From NCBI GenBank assembly GCA_025800435.1, contig JAOXRV010000548.1, positions 1 to 24,199 on the forward strand: a stretch of DNA of 24,199 nt, in the 5' to 3' direction. This DNA is from Cellvibrionaceae bacterium (GTDB lineage Bacteria > Pseudomonadota > Gammaproteobacteria > Pseudomonadales > Cellvibrionaceae). The notes beneath the pieces are model-generated. The model was not told the origin of the DNA. It ran no database searches and saw nothing but the letters and a program-made list of their open reading frames with translations. The translations under genes and the position numbers were made by a program. Position 1 is the first letter of the stretch. Each line of letters begins with the position of its first letter. Below, piece after piece: positions 1 to 7,604 of the stretch.

Positions 1-2109
1 AAAAGCCACTACCGCGCCTGCAATCTATGCGAGGCCATCTGCGGTATCGAGATACAAACCCAGGGCGATGAGATTATCGCCATTAAAGGCGATAAAAATG
101 ACCCACTGGGGCGGGGCCATATCTGCCCCAAAGCCGTGGCCCTACAAGATTTACACAATGACCCGGAGCGTTTGCGCAAGCCGGTAAAAAAAGTGAACGG
201 CCAGTGGCTTGAAATTGAATGGGACGAGGCGCTGCAATTGGCGGCCCAAGGCATCCACCAACTGCAACAACAGCACGGCAATAACGCCCTGGCAATTTAC
301 GCCGGCAACCCCAATGTGCACAACTACGGCAGCCTAACCCACGGCAGCATGCTGTCGAAAATGCTGCGCAGTAAAAATCGTTTTTCTGCCACCTCCCTCG
401 ATCAGCTGCCCTGCCAGTTACTGTGCTATTTAATGTACGGTCACCAGATTGCCGTGCCCATTGCCGATATCGACAATACCGATTACTTTGTGATCATGGG
501 CGGCAACCCCATGGCCAGCAATGGCAGCATGATGACCGTACCCGATATTAGCAAGCGCCTAAAAGCCATCAAACAACGCGGTGGCGAGGTGGTGGTTATT
601 GACCCGCGCCGCAGTGAAACCGCCGAGGTAGCCACTAGCCACCTGCCGATTAAACCCGGCAGCGATGCCTACGCCCTGATGGCAATTATTCACACCTTAT
701 TTGAAGAGGAGCTGGTGCAACTTGGGCACCTTAAAGCGCTGCTAAAAAATATAGAAGCCGTAAGACCACTGGCGGCTAACTTTAAGCCCGAGGATGTGGC
801 CCATAAAACCGGCATTAGTGCCGAGGCCCTGCGCCAAATGGCCCGCAAACTGGCAAATACCCAGCGCGCTGCCTTTTATGGACGCATGGGTATCTCTACC
901 CAGCGCTACGGCAGCCTGTGTAATTGGGCCATTCAAATTATTAATATTTTGGCCGGCAATTTAGACCGCGTGGGCGGCACCTTATTAAGCCACCCCGCCG
1001 CGGGCATGGTTAAACCCGGCGAGGCCGGGGCCGGTAACTTTGGCCGCTGGCACAGCCGGGTGAGCCAGCTACCCGAGTTTAATGGCGAAATTCCCGCTGC
1101 GGTAATGGCCGAAGAAATGCTGACCCCAGGAGAAGACCAGGCCAAAGGCTTATTTATTATGGCCGGCAACCCCGTCTCCTCATCCCCCAATGGCCAGCAG
1201 TTGGATAAAGCCCTAGCGGGCTTAGATTTTATGGTCGCGGTGGATATTTATATTAATGAAACTACCCGCCATGCAGATTTAATCTTACCGCCTACCACCA
1301 CCCTTGAGCACGATCATTATGACCTGGCGTTTTTGCGCCTGGCAGTGCGCAACACCGTGCGCTTTAATGAACCTTTATTTGAACCCAGCCCCGGCGCCAA
1401 ACACGACTGGGAAATTTTTAATGGCTTGGCGGCGGCTCTGGCAGAGTGTAAAGGTATTGAGTTCCAGCCACTGCCCGCGCCCGAGCAGCTCATTAATTTT
1501 GGTTTACAAATGGGCCCCTATGGCAGCGAACACGAGCTGAACTTAAGTATCGACAAGCTGAAACAACTGCCCCATGGTATCGACCTTGGCCCATTAAAAC
1601 CCTCAATAACCCAAGGCCGCCTATGCACCGAAGACGGTTTGATTGATTGCCTGCCCGATATTATTCCCAGCGAGATTGAACACCTACAGGCGGACCTTGC
1701 CACAGCGGATACCAGTGAGCTGCTACTGATTGGCCGCCGCCATGTGCGCGATTGCAACTCCTGGATGCACAATAGCCACCGCCTAACCAAGGGCAAGGCC
1801 CGCTGGCAGCTCTATATGCACCCTGACGATTGTGCCCAACGCAACGTGAAGGACGGCGATGAAGTAAGAATTCGCTCTAGGGTAGGGGAGTTGCACGTGG
1901 CGGTTAAGGCCAGCGATGAGATGATGCCTGGAGTCGTGAGTCTGCCCCACGGCTGGGGGCACAATAGCCGCAACGGCGTTAAAATGACCATTGCCAACGC
2001 CCAGGCCGGGGTCAACTGCAACGACCTAACTGACGATGCCTATTACGACCGCGCCTCGGGCAACGCCGCCTTAAACGGCGTGCCGGTTGAGGTGCAAGCG
2101 CTTAGCTAA
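1..2109 (+). CDS. Molybdopterin-dependent oxidoreductase, 5' partial
   Basis: The reading frame is open from the first base, so the true start lies left of the window; 702 residues are visible. An N-terminal [4Fe-4S] motif is present at visible residues C7, C10, C14 and C42 (C-x2-C-x3-C-x27-C). Molybdopterin-binding signatures follow: MGGNPMASNG (about 166-175), IDPRRSE (about 190) and AGNP (about 350). The C-terminus has the dinucleotide-binding domain with PHGWGHNSRNG. This places it in the MopB/DMSO reductase superfamily, which carries bis-MGD and transfers electrons through the cluster. The substrate is unknown. The region that normally holds the Mo ligand reads SLDQLPCQLLCYLMYG, so a Cys ligand is possible but not certain. 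No twin-arginine signal can be judged because the N-terminus is missing. No subunit or cofactor gene is adjacent; the next gene converges from the other strand after 14 bp. Confidence 0.93.
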   Translation, partial: KSHYRACNLCEAICGIEIQTQGDEIIAIKGDKNDPLGRGHICPKAVALQDLHNDPERLRKPVKKVNGQWLEIEWDEALQLAAQGIHQLQQQHGNNALAIYAGNPNVHNYGSLTHGSMLSKMLRSKNRFSATSLDQLPCQLLCYLMYGHQIAVPIADIDNTDYFVIMGGNPMASNGSMMTVPDISKRLKAIKQRGGEVVVIDPRRSETAEVATSHLPIKPGSDAYALMAIIHTLFEEELVQLGHLKALLKNIEAVRPLAANFKPEDVAHKTGISAEALRQMARKLANTQRAAFYGRMGISTQRYGSLCNWAIQIINILAGNLDRVGGTLLSHPAAGMVKPGEAGAGNFGRWHSRVSQLPEFNGEIPAAVMAEEMLTPGEDQAKGLFIMAGNPVSSSPNGQQLDKALAGLDFMVAVDIYINETTRHADLILPPTTTLEHDHYDLAFLRLAVRNTVRFNEPLFEPSPGAKHDWEIFNGLAAALAECKGIEFQPLPAPEQLINFGLQMGPYGSEHELNLSIDKLKQLPHGIDLGPLKPSITQGRLCTEDGLIDCLPDIIPSEIEHLQADLATADTSELLLIGRRHVRDCNSWMHNSHRLTKGKARWQLYMHPDDCAQRNVKDGDEVRIRSRVGELHVAVKASDEMMPGVVSLPHGWGHNSRNGVKMTIANAQAGVNCNDLTDDAYYDRASGNAALNGVPVEVQALS

Positions 2110-2123
2110 GTGTTGGGCTGCCC

Positions 2124-2495
2124 TTATTCAGTTATGGTGAAGGCACAAATCTTATGGCCGTCTAAGTCACGAAAATAGGCGCCGTAAAAATTGTCACCAC
2201 GATCGCCCGGCTTACCTTCATTACTGGCACCAAGCGACAGGGCCTTGGCGTGAAAATCTGACACAGTATCCGTATCGGGCATAAACAGGGCAACCATATC
2301 CCCATTGCCCACAGTGGCGGGTTCGCCATTAAAAGGCTTGGTGACACTAAACAGGGGCTGGTCCATGGCCACGCCCCAGGCCACAAAGGTATCTATTTCC
2401 ATCAGGCGGCTGGCACCTATGGTTTCAAACAACTCATCGTAAAAAGCCCAGGCCTTGGGCAGGTCATTGGAGCCAATGGTGGTATAGCCGATCAT
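2124..2495 (-). CDS. VOC family (glyoxalase/bleomycin-resistance-like) protein
   Basis: This is a 123-residue protein of the vicinal oxygen chelate fold. It opens MIGYTTIGSNDLPKAWAFYD and ends with GAYFRDLDGHKICAF, both typical of single-domain VOC proteins that pair as beta-alpha-beta-beta-beta units. I chose the ATG at 2495 because a GAGGAAGG Shine-Dalgarno lies 5 nt upstream; a longer frame that extends into rph has no family similarity. VOC proteins include glyoxalase I, dioxygenases and antibiotic-binding proteins, and the substrate here cannot be assigned. The gene lies 46 bp downstream of rph on the same strand, so co-transcription is likely. It converges on the molybdopterin oxidoreductase. 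Confidence 0.88.
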   Translation of the reverse strand: MIGYTTIGSNDLPKAWAFYDELFETIGASRLMEIDTFVAWGVAMDQPLFSVTKPFNGEPATVGNGDMVALFMPDTDTVSDFHAKALSLGASNEGKPGDRGDNFYGAYFRDLDGHKICAFTITE

Positions 2496-2541
2496 CGTGC
2501 CTTCCTCGAAGATAGCGGGCCTAATATTAGCGGCCCTGTAT

Positions 2542-3279
2542 TTAGTTGGTTGCCAGCGCCTCTTGTTGCAGCACCAGCAGCTGTTTAATTCCGGCTTTGG
2601 CCAGGCCCAGCATTGCCATAAACTCGGCCTCGCTAAAGGGCTCTCCCTCGGCCGTGCCTTGAATCTCAATAATGCCGCCGTCGCTGGCCATCACAATATT
2701 CATGTCGGTTTCGGCGGCCGAATCCTCTGGGTAATCCAAATCTAACACTGGCTCACCCTGGTAAATGCCCACCGACACCGAGGCGATCATCCGCGCCAAT
2801 GGCTCGGCATCGGCACTGAGCTTACCCTCGGCCTTAAGCCAGTTGATAGCATCGGCCAGGGCCACACAGGCGCCGGTAATCGACGCGGTACGGGTACCGC
2901 CATCGGCCTGGATCACATCGCAATCAATAGTAATGGTGTTCTCGCCCAGGGCTTCCATATCCAGCGCGGCACGCAGCGAGCGGCCGATCAAACGCTGAAT
3001 CTCAACCGTGCGCCCACCCTGCTTGCCCCGAGCTGCCTCGCGGCCCATGCGCTCGCCGGTAGAGCGGGGCAGCATGCCGTACTCGGCGGTTACCCAGCCA
3101 CGGCCCTCGCCGCGCATAAAGCGGGGCACACCCTCGCTCACGCTGGCGGTACAGATCACCTTGGTCTGGCCAAACTCCACCAGTACCGAGCCCTCTGCGT
3201 GGCAGGTAAAGTTGCGGGTAATGCGGATATCGCGCAAATGCTCGGGCTGGCGGCCACTGGGGCGCTGCATACTGCTCAT
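2542..3279 (-). CDS. rph: Ribonuclease PH
   Basis: RNase PH is a phosphorolytic 3'-5' exoribonuclease that trims tRNA 3' ends and uses inorganic phosphate. The 245-residue product matches the family along its length: GSVLVEFGQTKVICTASV, RGWVTAEYGMLPRST, the phosphate-site region GKQGGRTVEIQRLIGRSLR, DCDVIQADGGTRTASITGA, and EDSAAETDMNIVM near the end. E. coli Rph is 238 residues, so this is full length. Two in-frame ATGs exist, at 3279 and 3270. An AAGAG sequence sits at suitable spacing for 3279, while the family N-terminus (MRPxGR-like) fits MQRPSGR at 3270, so the start is uncertain by three codons. It is divergent from yicC, the arrangement known in many gammaproteobacteria. Confidence 0.97.
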   Translation of the reverse strand: MSSMQRPSGRQPEHLRDIRITRNFTCHAEGSVLVEFGQTKVICTASVSEGVPRFMRGEGRGWVTAEYGMLPRSTGERMGREAARGKQGGRTVEIQRLIGRSLRAALDMEALGENTITIDCDVIQADGGTRTASITGACVALADAINWLKAEGKLSADAEPLARMIASVSVGIYQGEPVLDLDYPEDSAAETDMNIVMASDGGIIEIQGTAEGEPFSEAEFMAMLGLAKAGIKQLLVLQQEALATN

Positions 3280-3376
3280 AGAAACACTCTTAAATCAGTT
3301 ACTCAGTTAGTGGCCGCCCAGTATACCCTTTATGCTAAACTGCATCAGCCCCAGTAATAGAACCCGAGGTAAGCGT
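3280..3376. promoter_or_regulatory. Divergent rph/yicC intergenic region
   Basis: Both genes must be transcribed from this 97-bp gap. A TATACT hexamer read on the minus strand (about 3318-3323) could be the rph -10, and TATGCT (about 3331-3336) on the plus strand could be the yicC -10. Neither has a good -35 hexamer, so the promoter calls are tentative. A GAGGTAA Shine-Dalgarno for yicC lies at the right end. Confidence 0.4.
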
Positions 3377-4237
3377 ATGCCCAGCAGTATGACCGGATTT
3401 GCTCGCAACGAGCAGCAACAACCCTTTGGCACCATCATCTGGGAACTGCGCAGCGTTAACCACCGCTACCTTGAAACCAACTTTCGCCTGCCCGAGGCCC
3501 AGCGCCTGTTCGAGCCCAAGCTGCGCGAGATCATCCGCAACAAACTCAGCCGTGGCAAACTCGACGTTAGCTTTAGCCTGCAACTGCAACACAGCGCCGA
3601 CACCCTGGGCATAAACCAAGCCCTGGCCCAACAAGTCATGGTCGCCGCCAACACCCTGGCCAGCGAGGGCAACTGCAGCCCGGTCAACCCGCTGGAGCTG
3701 CTAAAGTGGCCCGGCGTAATCGCCGAGAGTAAAATCGACCAAGACGAGCTGAGCAAAATAGCCCTGGCCCAATTTGAAGCAACTGTCGATCAACTGCAAA
3801 GCAGCCGCCGACGCGAGGGCGAAGAGCTAGCCCAGTTTATTGAACAGCGTTTGCAAAGCATAAGCGAGCAGGTCAGCCACGTACGCAAAATAATGCCCAG
3901 CATCTTGCAAGCCCAACGGCAAAAACTGCAAGAGCGAATAAAAGACCTACAGGTAGAGCTGGAGCCAGAACGGCTCGAACAAGAAATTGTACTGCTGGCC
4001 CAAAAAGCCGATGTAGACGAAGAACTCGATCGCCTGGACACCCACGTCAACGAAGTGCGCCGCACCCTAAAAGATAAAAAACCAATCGGCCGCCGCTTGG
4101 ATTTTTTAATGCAAGAGCTAAACCGCGAGGCCAACACCCTATCGTCAAAGGCGATTGTTACCGACACCACTGCAGCGGCGGTGGAATTGAAGGTATTAAT
4201 TGAGCAGATGCGAGAGCAGATTCAGAATATTGAATAA
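3377..4237 (+). CDS. yicC: YicC/YloC family endoribonuclease
   Basis: The product has 286 residues; E. coli YicC has 287. It starts MPSSMTGFARNEQ, and the MTGFAR and ELRSVNHRYLE motifs mark the YicC N-terminal domain. The C-terminal half carries the DUF1732-type region with DEELDRLDTHVNEVRRTL and LNREANTLSSKA. YicC-family proteins have been characterised as endoribonucleases, implicated in RNA turnover in E. coli (YicC) and B. subtilis (YloC). I chose the ATG at 3377 because it has a GAGGTAA ribosome binding site and matches the family start; the longer frame from 3332 has neither. In pseudomonads gmk follows directly. Here gmk lies 13.3 kb away. Confidence 0.95.
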   Translation: MPSSMTGFARNEQQQPFGTIIWELRSVNHRYLETNFRLPEAQRLFEPKLREIIRNKLSRGKLDVSFSLQLQHSADTLGINQALAQQVMVAANTLASEGNCSPVNPLELLKWPGVIAESKIDQDELSKIALAQFEATVDQLQSSRRREGEELAQFIEQRLQSISEQVSHVRKIMPSILQAQRQKLQERIKDLQVELEPERLEQEIVLLAQKADVDEELDRLDTHVNEVRRTLKDKKPIGRRLDFLMQELNREANTLSSKAIVTDTTAAAVELKVLIEQMREQIQNIE

Positions 4238-4437
4238 GCTTTCTGTCAGCTTTAGTGTGATAAATTGTCATCGGCAAAAAATCTAAAATAAGACACTCCA
4301 GGCCTCAGCTTGAACCCCCGCTGAACACCATAACAGTGCATCGGTCAGAAAATTACAAACTAGCACTTTTTTGCGAGGTTAAGTCTATTTGCCTTCTGTT
4401 ATAAAGGGCACTTGTTTCAAAATCTTAACCGTCGCAT

Positions 4438-5532
4438 ATGGATAATAGCTTTAGCCAATACAACATTCTGGTCACCAGCAGCAGCCGCTCTGATATCTAC
4501 TCGTTGGCGCTAGTGTGCGCGGGCCTTTGCGGTGCGGCTTTTTATTGGCTGGCCGAGAAGCCCCTGGTGCAGGCGGGGGTGGTCGGAGCCATACTGCTGG
4601 TGGCGCTACTTGTGTATAAGCGCATTCCGGAGCGGCATGTGTCTACCAGCATCGCCATCTATGAAGATTACTTTAGTATTGGCAAAGGCCCGGCCAAAGG
4701 AAAATACAACTTCCACCAAATCGATACCTTTTCCAGCATTAAAAATACCGTCAGCTGTACCTTAAAGTCTTGGCGCTTTAAAAAATTAATATTTTGCGAA
4801 GAGACCATGCAGCCCTGGTCGGATTTACCATCTACCTTTCAGCGCCAACTACAAGAAGAGCTCGGAGAGCAGGGCTATGAGGCTTTGCAAGCACGGTCTC
4901 AGTATCAGCATTCGCTGCGCAATCGCTCCACCGCACCGGCTTATATCATCACTGCCATTCTGGTATTGCTGTACTTGATGCAAAACCATTTTGCCTTATC
5001 CAACGGCATTGATATTAACGCTTTACTCAAAGGCCAGCTCGGCCAGATTAAGCTGGCGCAAATTGCCAGTGATATTGGCAACACCCTAGCCCAGATTAAT
5101 ATTTTAAAAATCGCTTTTATCACGGGGGCCATATGGCTGATTAGCCGCTGGCTATTGCGCTTGCTATGTGCGGGAGATTTCTTTTTGCTAAGCCTACTGG
5201 TGCTAGTGGCCAGTGGCATTTATGCCTATTACGTTCAAGCCGGTTCTAGCGCGGGTATTCTTTATATGGCGGCGGCTTATATCGGTGCTGGGGTTGCGCT
5301 CAGCCAGCTTCAGCGTCAACACCTGCCGAAAAAGTATCGTTTAAGCCTATTGGAATGGCTGTTGGCAGCGGCGCTTATTATTGCTATTAATCACTTTGCG
5401 CAACTGAACTTTAAAAGCCCTTTAACCCTGGATAATTTTATCCTACCCGGTGTGATCGGTTTCGTGGTGGCACTGGTACTGGCGGTCTATCGGGGCCGGG
5501 TGTATTGGCCAGCGCCTAACCTGGCCAGTTAA
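4438..5532 (+). CDS. Multi-pass membrane protein of unknown function
   Basis: I do not recognise this 364-residue protein. Two hydrophobic segments lie near the N-terminus (about 20-39 and 43-61). A soluble stretch of about 100 residues follows. Its part HVSTSIAIYEDYFSIGKG resembles the strand pattern of bacterial PH-like domains, but this is only a visual impression. Six further likely membrane segments follow: about 167-183, 222-243, 247-266, 272-290, 303-320 and 334-352. No catalytic motif is evident; in particular there is no rhomboid GxSG. The ATG at 4438 lacks a clear Shine-Dalgarno. Its stop codon overlaps that of the convergent next gene. It is the first of the genes that separate yicC from gmk. 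Confidence 0.75.
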   Translation: MDNSFSQYNILVTSSSRSDIYSLALVCAGLCGAAFYWLAEKPLVQAGVVGAILLVALLVYKRIPERHVSTSIAIYEDYFSIGKGPAKGKYNFHQIDTFSSIKNTVSCTLKSWRFKKLIFCEETMQPWSDLPSTFQRQLQEELGEQGYEALQARSQYQHSLRNRSTAPAYIITAILVLLYLMQNHFALSNGIDINALLKGQLGQIKLAQIASDIGNTLAQINILKIAFITGAIWLISRWLLRLLCAGDFFLLSLLVLVASGIYAYYVQAGSSAGILYMAAAYIGAGVALSQLQRQHLPKKYRLSLLEWLLAAALIIAINHFAQLNFKSPLTLDNFILPGVIGFVVALVLAVYRGRVYWPAPNLAS

Positions 5533-6710
5533 CAGGGCACCTTTGTGGAGCAAATTGGGCTCTGCTCGGCGTTCTTCCACGGCAGCTGCGGCCACCAACG
5601 GTCTCTGGGTTTTTCAGTCAGCTCAAACGCCTGGCCCGGCACTGGGCGCTGCACCACCACCTCGGGGGCGTTTGCCGCCACGGCAGCCAGTAAACGCTCA
5701 ATGGGTTCTGTCCAACTGTGGTTGGCCAGGCTTATTGCGCCCCAGTGCACCGGCAATAGAGTATCGGCATTGAGCATTTGATGGGCTTTTAGGGCCTGCT
5801 CTGGGCCCAAATGGTTATCCCGCCACAGCTGATTGTAGGCACCTATCTCTATAATCGATAAATCAAACGGGCCCAGGCGCCGGCCAATTTCGGTAAAGCC
5901 TGGGTGCATCGAGGTATCGCCAGTGTATATCACACTGTGCTTGGGCCCATTTAGCGCCCAACCGGCCCATAGTGTTTGCTTAACATCTTGCATAAATACC
6001 GAACGCCCAGAACCGTGGCGGGCGGGCACGGCGGTCAGTTGCAGCTTGCCGATAGTGGCGCTTTGCCACCAATCCAACTCGTGTATTAGTTTTTCTTGTA
6101 CACCCCAGTATCGCAAGTGAGTGCCAACGCCAAGGGGGACATACCAATTGACGCCACGGCCTTTTAATCGATCAACCGTGGATACGTCGAGATGATCGTA
6201 GTGATCGTGAGATATCAGGATCCCATCAATCCTGGGCAAGCTTTCTAGGGCCAGGGGAACAGGGTAGAAATACTTGGCACCGGCAAAGCTAAGGGGCGAC
6301 GCACGCGCTCCCCACACCGGATCGATCAATAGGTTTTTACCATCTATCTCAATTAGTAAATTAGAATGCCCAAGCCACGTCACCCGTAGGCCACTGGCCG
6401 GCGCCTGGCGATAGACTCTGCCGTCATTATGCGTGAATTGCAACGGGGTTCTGGGCTCCACATTGGGGTTACTGGGCAATAAAAATTCCTCGCCTGCGGC
6501 CAGCTTATCCACCGGCTGTTGGGCGAGCTGATTGCGAAAGCGCCCCGCCCGCCACTGTGGCGAAGCACTAAAATTGGCCTTGGCCTCGGCTAAGCTAGGC
6601 ACCTGCCCCATCGGGCGCCAGGCCATTACCAGCAGTATACCCAGGCCCAGCATTACCGCCAGCAGTAAGCCCACTAAGCCAATCGCTGCAGTTCGTACAA
6701 CATGTGCCAT
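5529..6710 (-). CDS. Membrane-anchored metallo-beta-lactamase-fold hydrolase (NAPE-PLD/RomA-like)
   Basis: This 393-residue protein has one N-terminal hydrophobic anchor (about 8-30) followed by a metallo-beta-lactamase fold. TWLGHSNLLIEIDGKNLLID leads the fold. The dinuclear metal motif HDHYDH is at 168-173, with further likely ligands H232 (ARHGSGR), D265 (YTGDTSMH) and H322 (PVHWG). The arrangement matches NAPE-type phospholipase D and the RomA/UlaG-like branch rather than true beta-lactamases. The substrate may be a phospholipid or another phosphodiester, by analogy only. The anchor followed by the catalytic domain suggests a periplasmic location. The palindrome GTTAAC at the 3' end serves as stop codon for both this gene and the convergent membrane protein gene. 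The CsgG-like lipoprotein gene lies 18 bp upstream on the same strand, so the two may form an operon. Confidence 0.9.
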   Translation of the reverse strand: MAHVVRTAAIGLVGLLLAVMLGLGILLVMAWRPMGQVPSLAEAKANFSASPQWRAGRFRNQLAQQPVDKLAAGEEFLLPSNPNVEPRTPLQFTHNDGRVYRQAPASGLRVTWLGHSNLLIEIDGKNLLIDPVWGARASPLSFAGAKYFYPVPLALESLPRIDGILISHDHYDHLDVSTVDRLKGRGVNWYVPLGVGTHLRYWGVQEKLIHELDWWQSATIGKLQLTAVPARHGSGRSVFMQDVKQTLWAGWALNGPKHSVIYTGDTSMHPGFTEIGRRLGPFDLSIIEIGAYNQLWRDNHLGPEQALKAHQMLNADTLLPVHWGAISLANHSWTEPIERLLAAVAANAPEVVVQRPVPGQAFELTEKPRDRWWPQLPWKNAEQSPICSTKVPC

Positions 6711-6728
6711 TTAGTCTTCTCATCGCAA

Positions 6729-7436
6729 CTAAAAGCTCAGCTTGCCAGCGTCGATATCTTTATTCAATTTATTTAACGCATCTTTAATGGCAAGGCCCAG
6801 TGCTTTGCCATTAGCTGCAACATTGTAGCCCTCGGCACCACTGTAGTAGGGTATGCGCCCACTGCCGGGTTTGTACACACCTGCACCGCGGGTGCTGTGT
6901 ACCAGTTCCGCGGTTTTGGCATCCATAATATTAATGGTTATCTGGGCGTGCACATCCTTGTTTTTGGACTTGCCCAGGCGTGCAAACATGGGGCGATAAC
7001 TATAAGGGCTGTTACCAGCCGGCACTTGACTGCCGAATGCAGTGATATTGCCATTGAGTATATAGCGTGGGCGGAAGCTACTGAGGGCTTCACCGCTGCT
7101 GCGCACCTTAGCAATCAGGCTGCGCTGGTCGTTGCGATCAAGCACCATAAAGCGCCCCAGCTTGTTCAGGTGAGCTTTAGCAATTGATCTTGCCTGCACG
7201 CCAAGGCGGTCGTAATTGCCGCTGCTGCTGCGATGGCTAAAGCTAGACCGGTTGTGAAAATTACCGAGAATAATGGCGGCCGGCTGCGCCTTTGTCGGCT
7301 GGCCGGCGCGGTCTATAGCGGGCGGCGACAATACCCGCGTAAGTGCTGCCGGGTGCTGCTTTTTGCTGGCACAGGCAGCGGTGAAAAAAATGAGAATCAA
7401 TACCACAGCAAAGCAATAATTTTTTAGCCTAAACAT
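6729..7436 (-). CDS. CsgG-like lipoprotein
   Basis: The 235-residue product begins with a lipoprotein signal: hydrophobic core VVLILIFF, then TAAC with the lipidated Cys at residue 22. The body resembles the CsgG/HfaB family: AKAHLNKLGRFMVLDRNDQR followed by RYILNGNITAFG matches the LxxSGRFxVLER and ADYxLxGxI patterns. CsgG forms outer-membrane secretion pores for curli, while many homologues have unrelated or unknown envelope roles. No csgA, csgB, csgE or csgF is nearby, so a curli function is not supported. I chose the ATG at 7436 because it places the signal peptide at the N-terminus; the longer frame uses TTG and puts 19 polar residues ahead of it. No strong Shine-Dalgarno is seen. Confidence 0.8.
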   Translation of the reverse strand: MFRLKNYCFAVVLILIFFTAACASKKQHPAALTRVLSPPAIDRAGQPTKAQPAAIILGNFHNRSSFSHRSSSGNYDRLGVQARSIAKAHLNKLGRFMVLDRNDQRSLIAKVRSSGEALSSFRPRYILNGNITAFGSQVPAGNSPYSYRPMFARLGKSKNKDVHAQITINIMDAKTAELVHSTRGAGVYKPGSGRIPYYSGAEGYNVAANGKALGLAIKDALNKLNKDIDAGKLSF

Positions 7437-7438
7437 AT

Positions 7439-7524
7439 AGCTGGCCCCATTACCCTGAGCATTTGCATGCTCTAAATTCCTTTTATGAATCAATTATAGG
7501 ACGAGTTGATTAATGGGGCCGGCT
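7439..7524. repeat. Short inverted-repeat element upstream of the CsgG-like gene
   Basis: AGCTGGCCCCATTA (7439-7452) and TAATGGGGCCGGCT (7511-7524) are inverted repeats of 14 bp with one mismatch, 58 bp apart. The enclosed region contains a smaller hairpin, GAGCAT/ATGCTC. The left arm ends two bases before the proposed ATG, so the structure would cover the ribosome binding region. It could be a very small MITE remnant or a regulatory stem. An AT-rich palindrome, AATTATT-gtg-AATAATT, follows at 7532-7548. Confidence 0.5.
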
Positions 7525-7604
7525 TAAATGCAATTATTGTGAATAATTTATACTTTTTCGCTGTCGTTACAAATGGTGTTTTCTCAATTATTGACTACTC
7601 AGGC

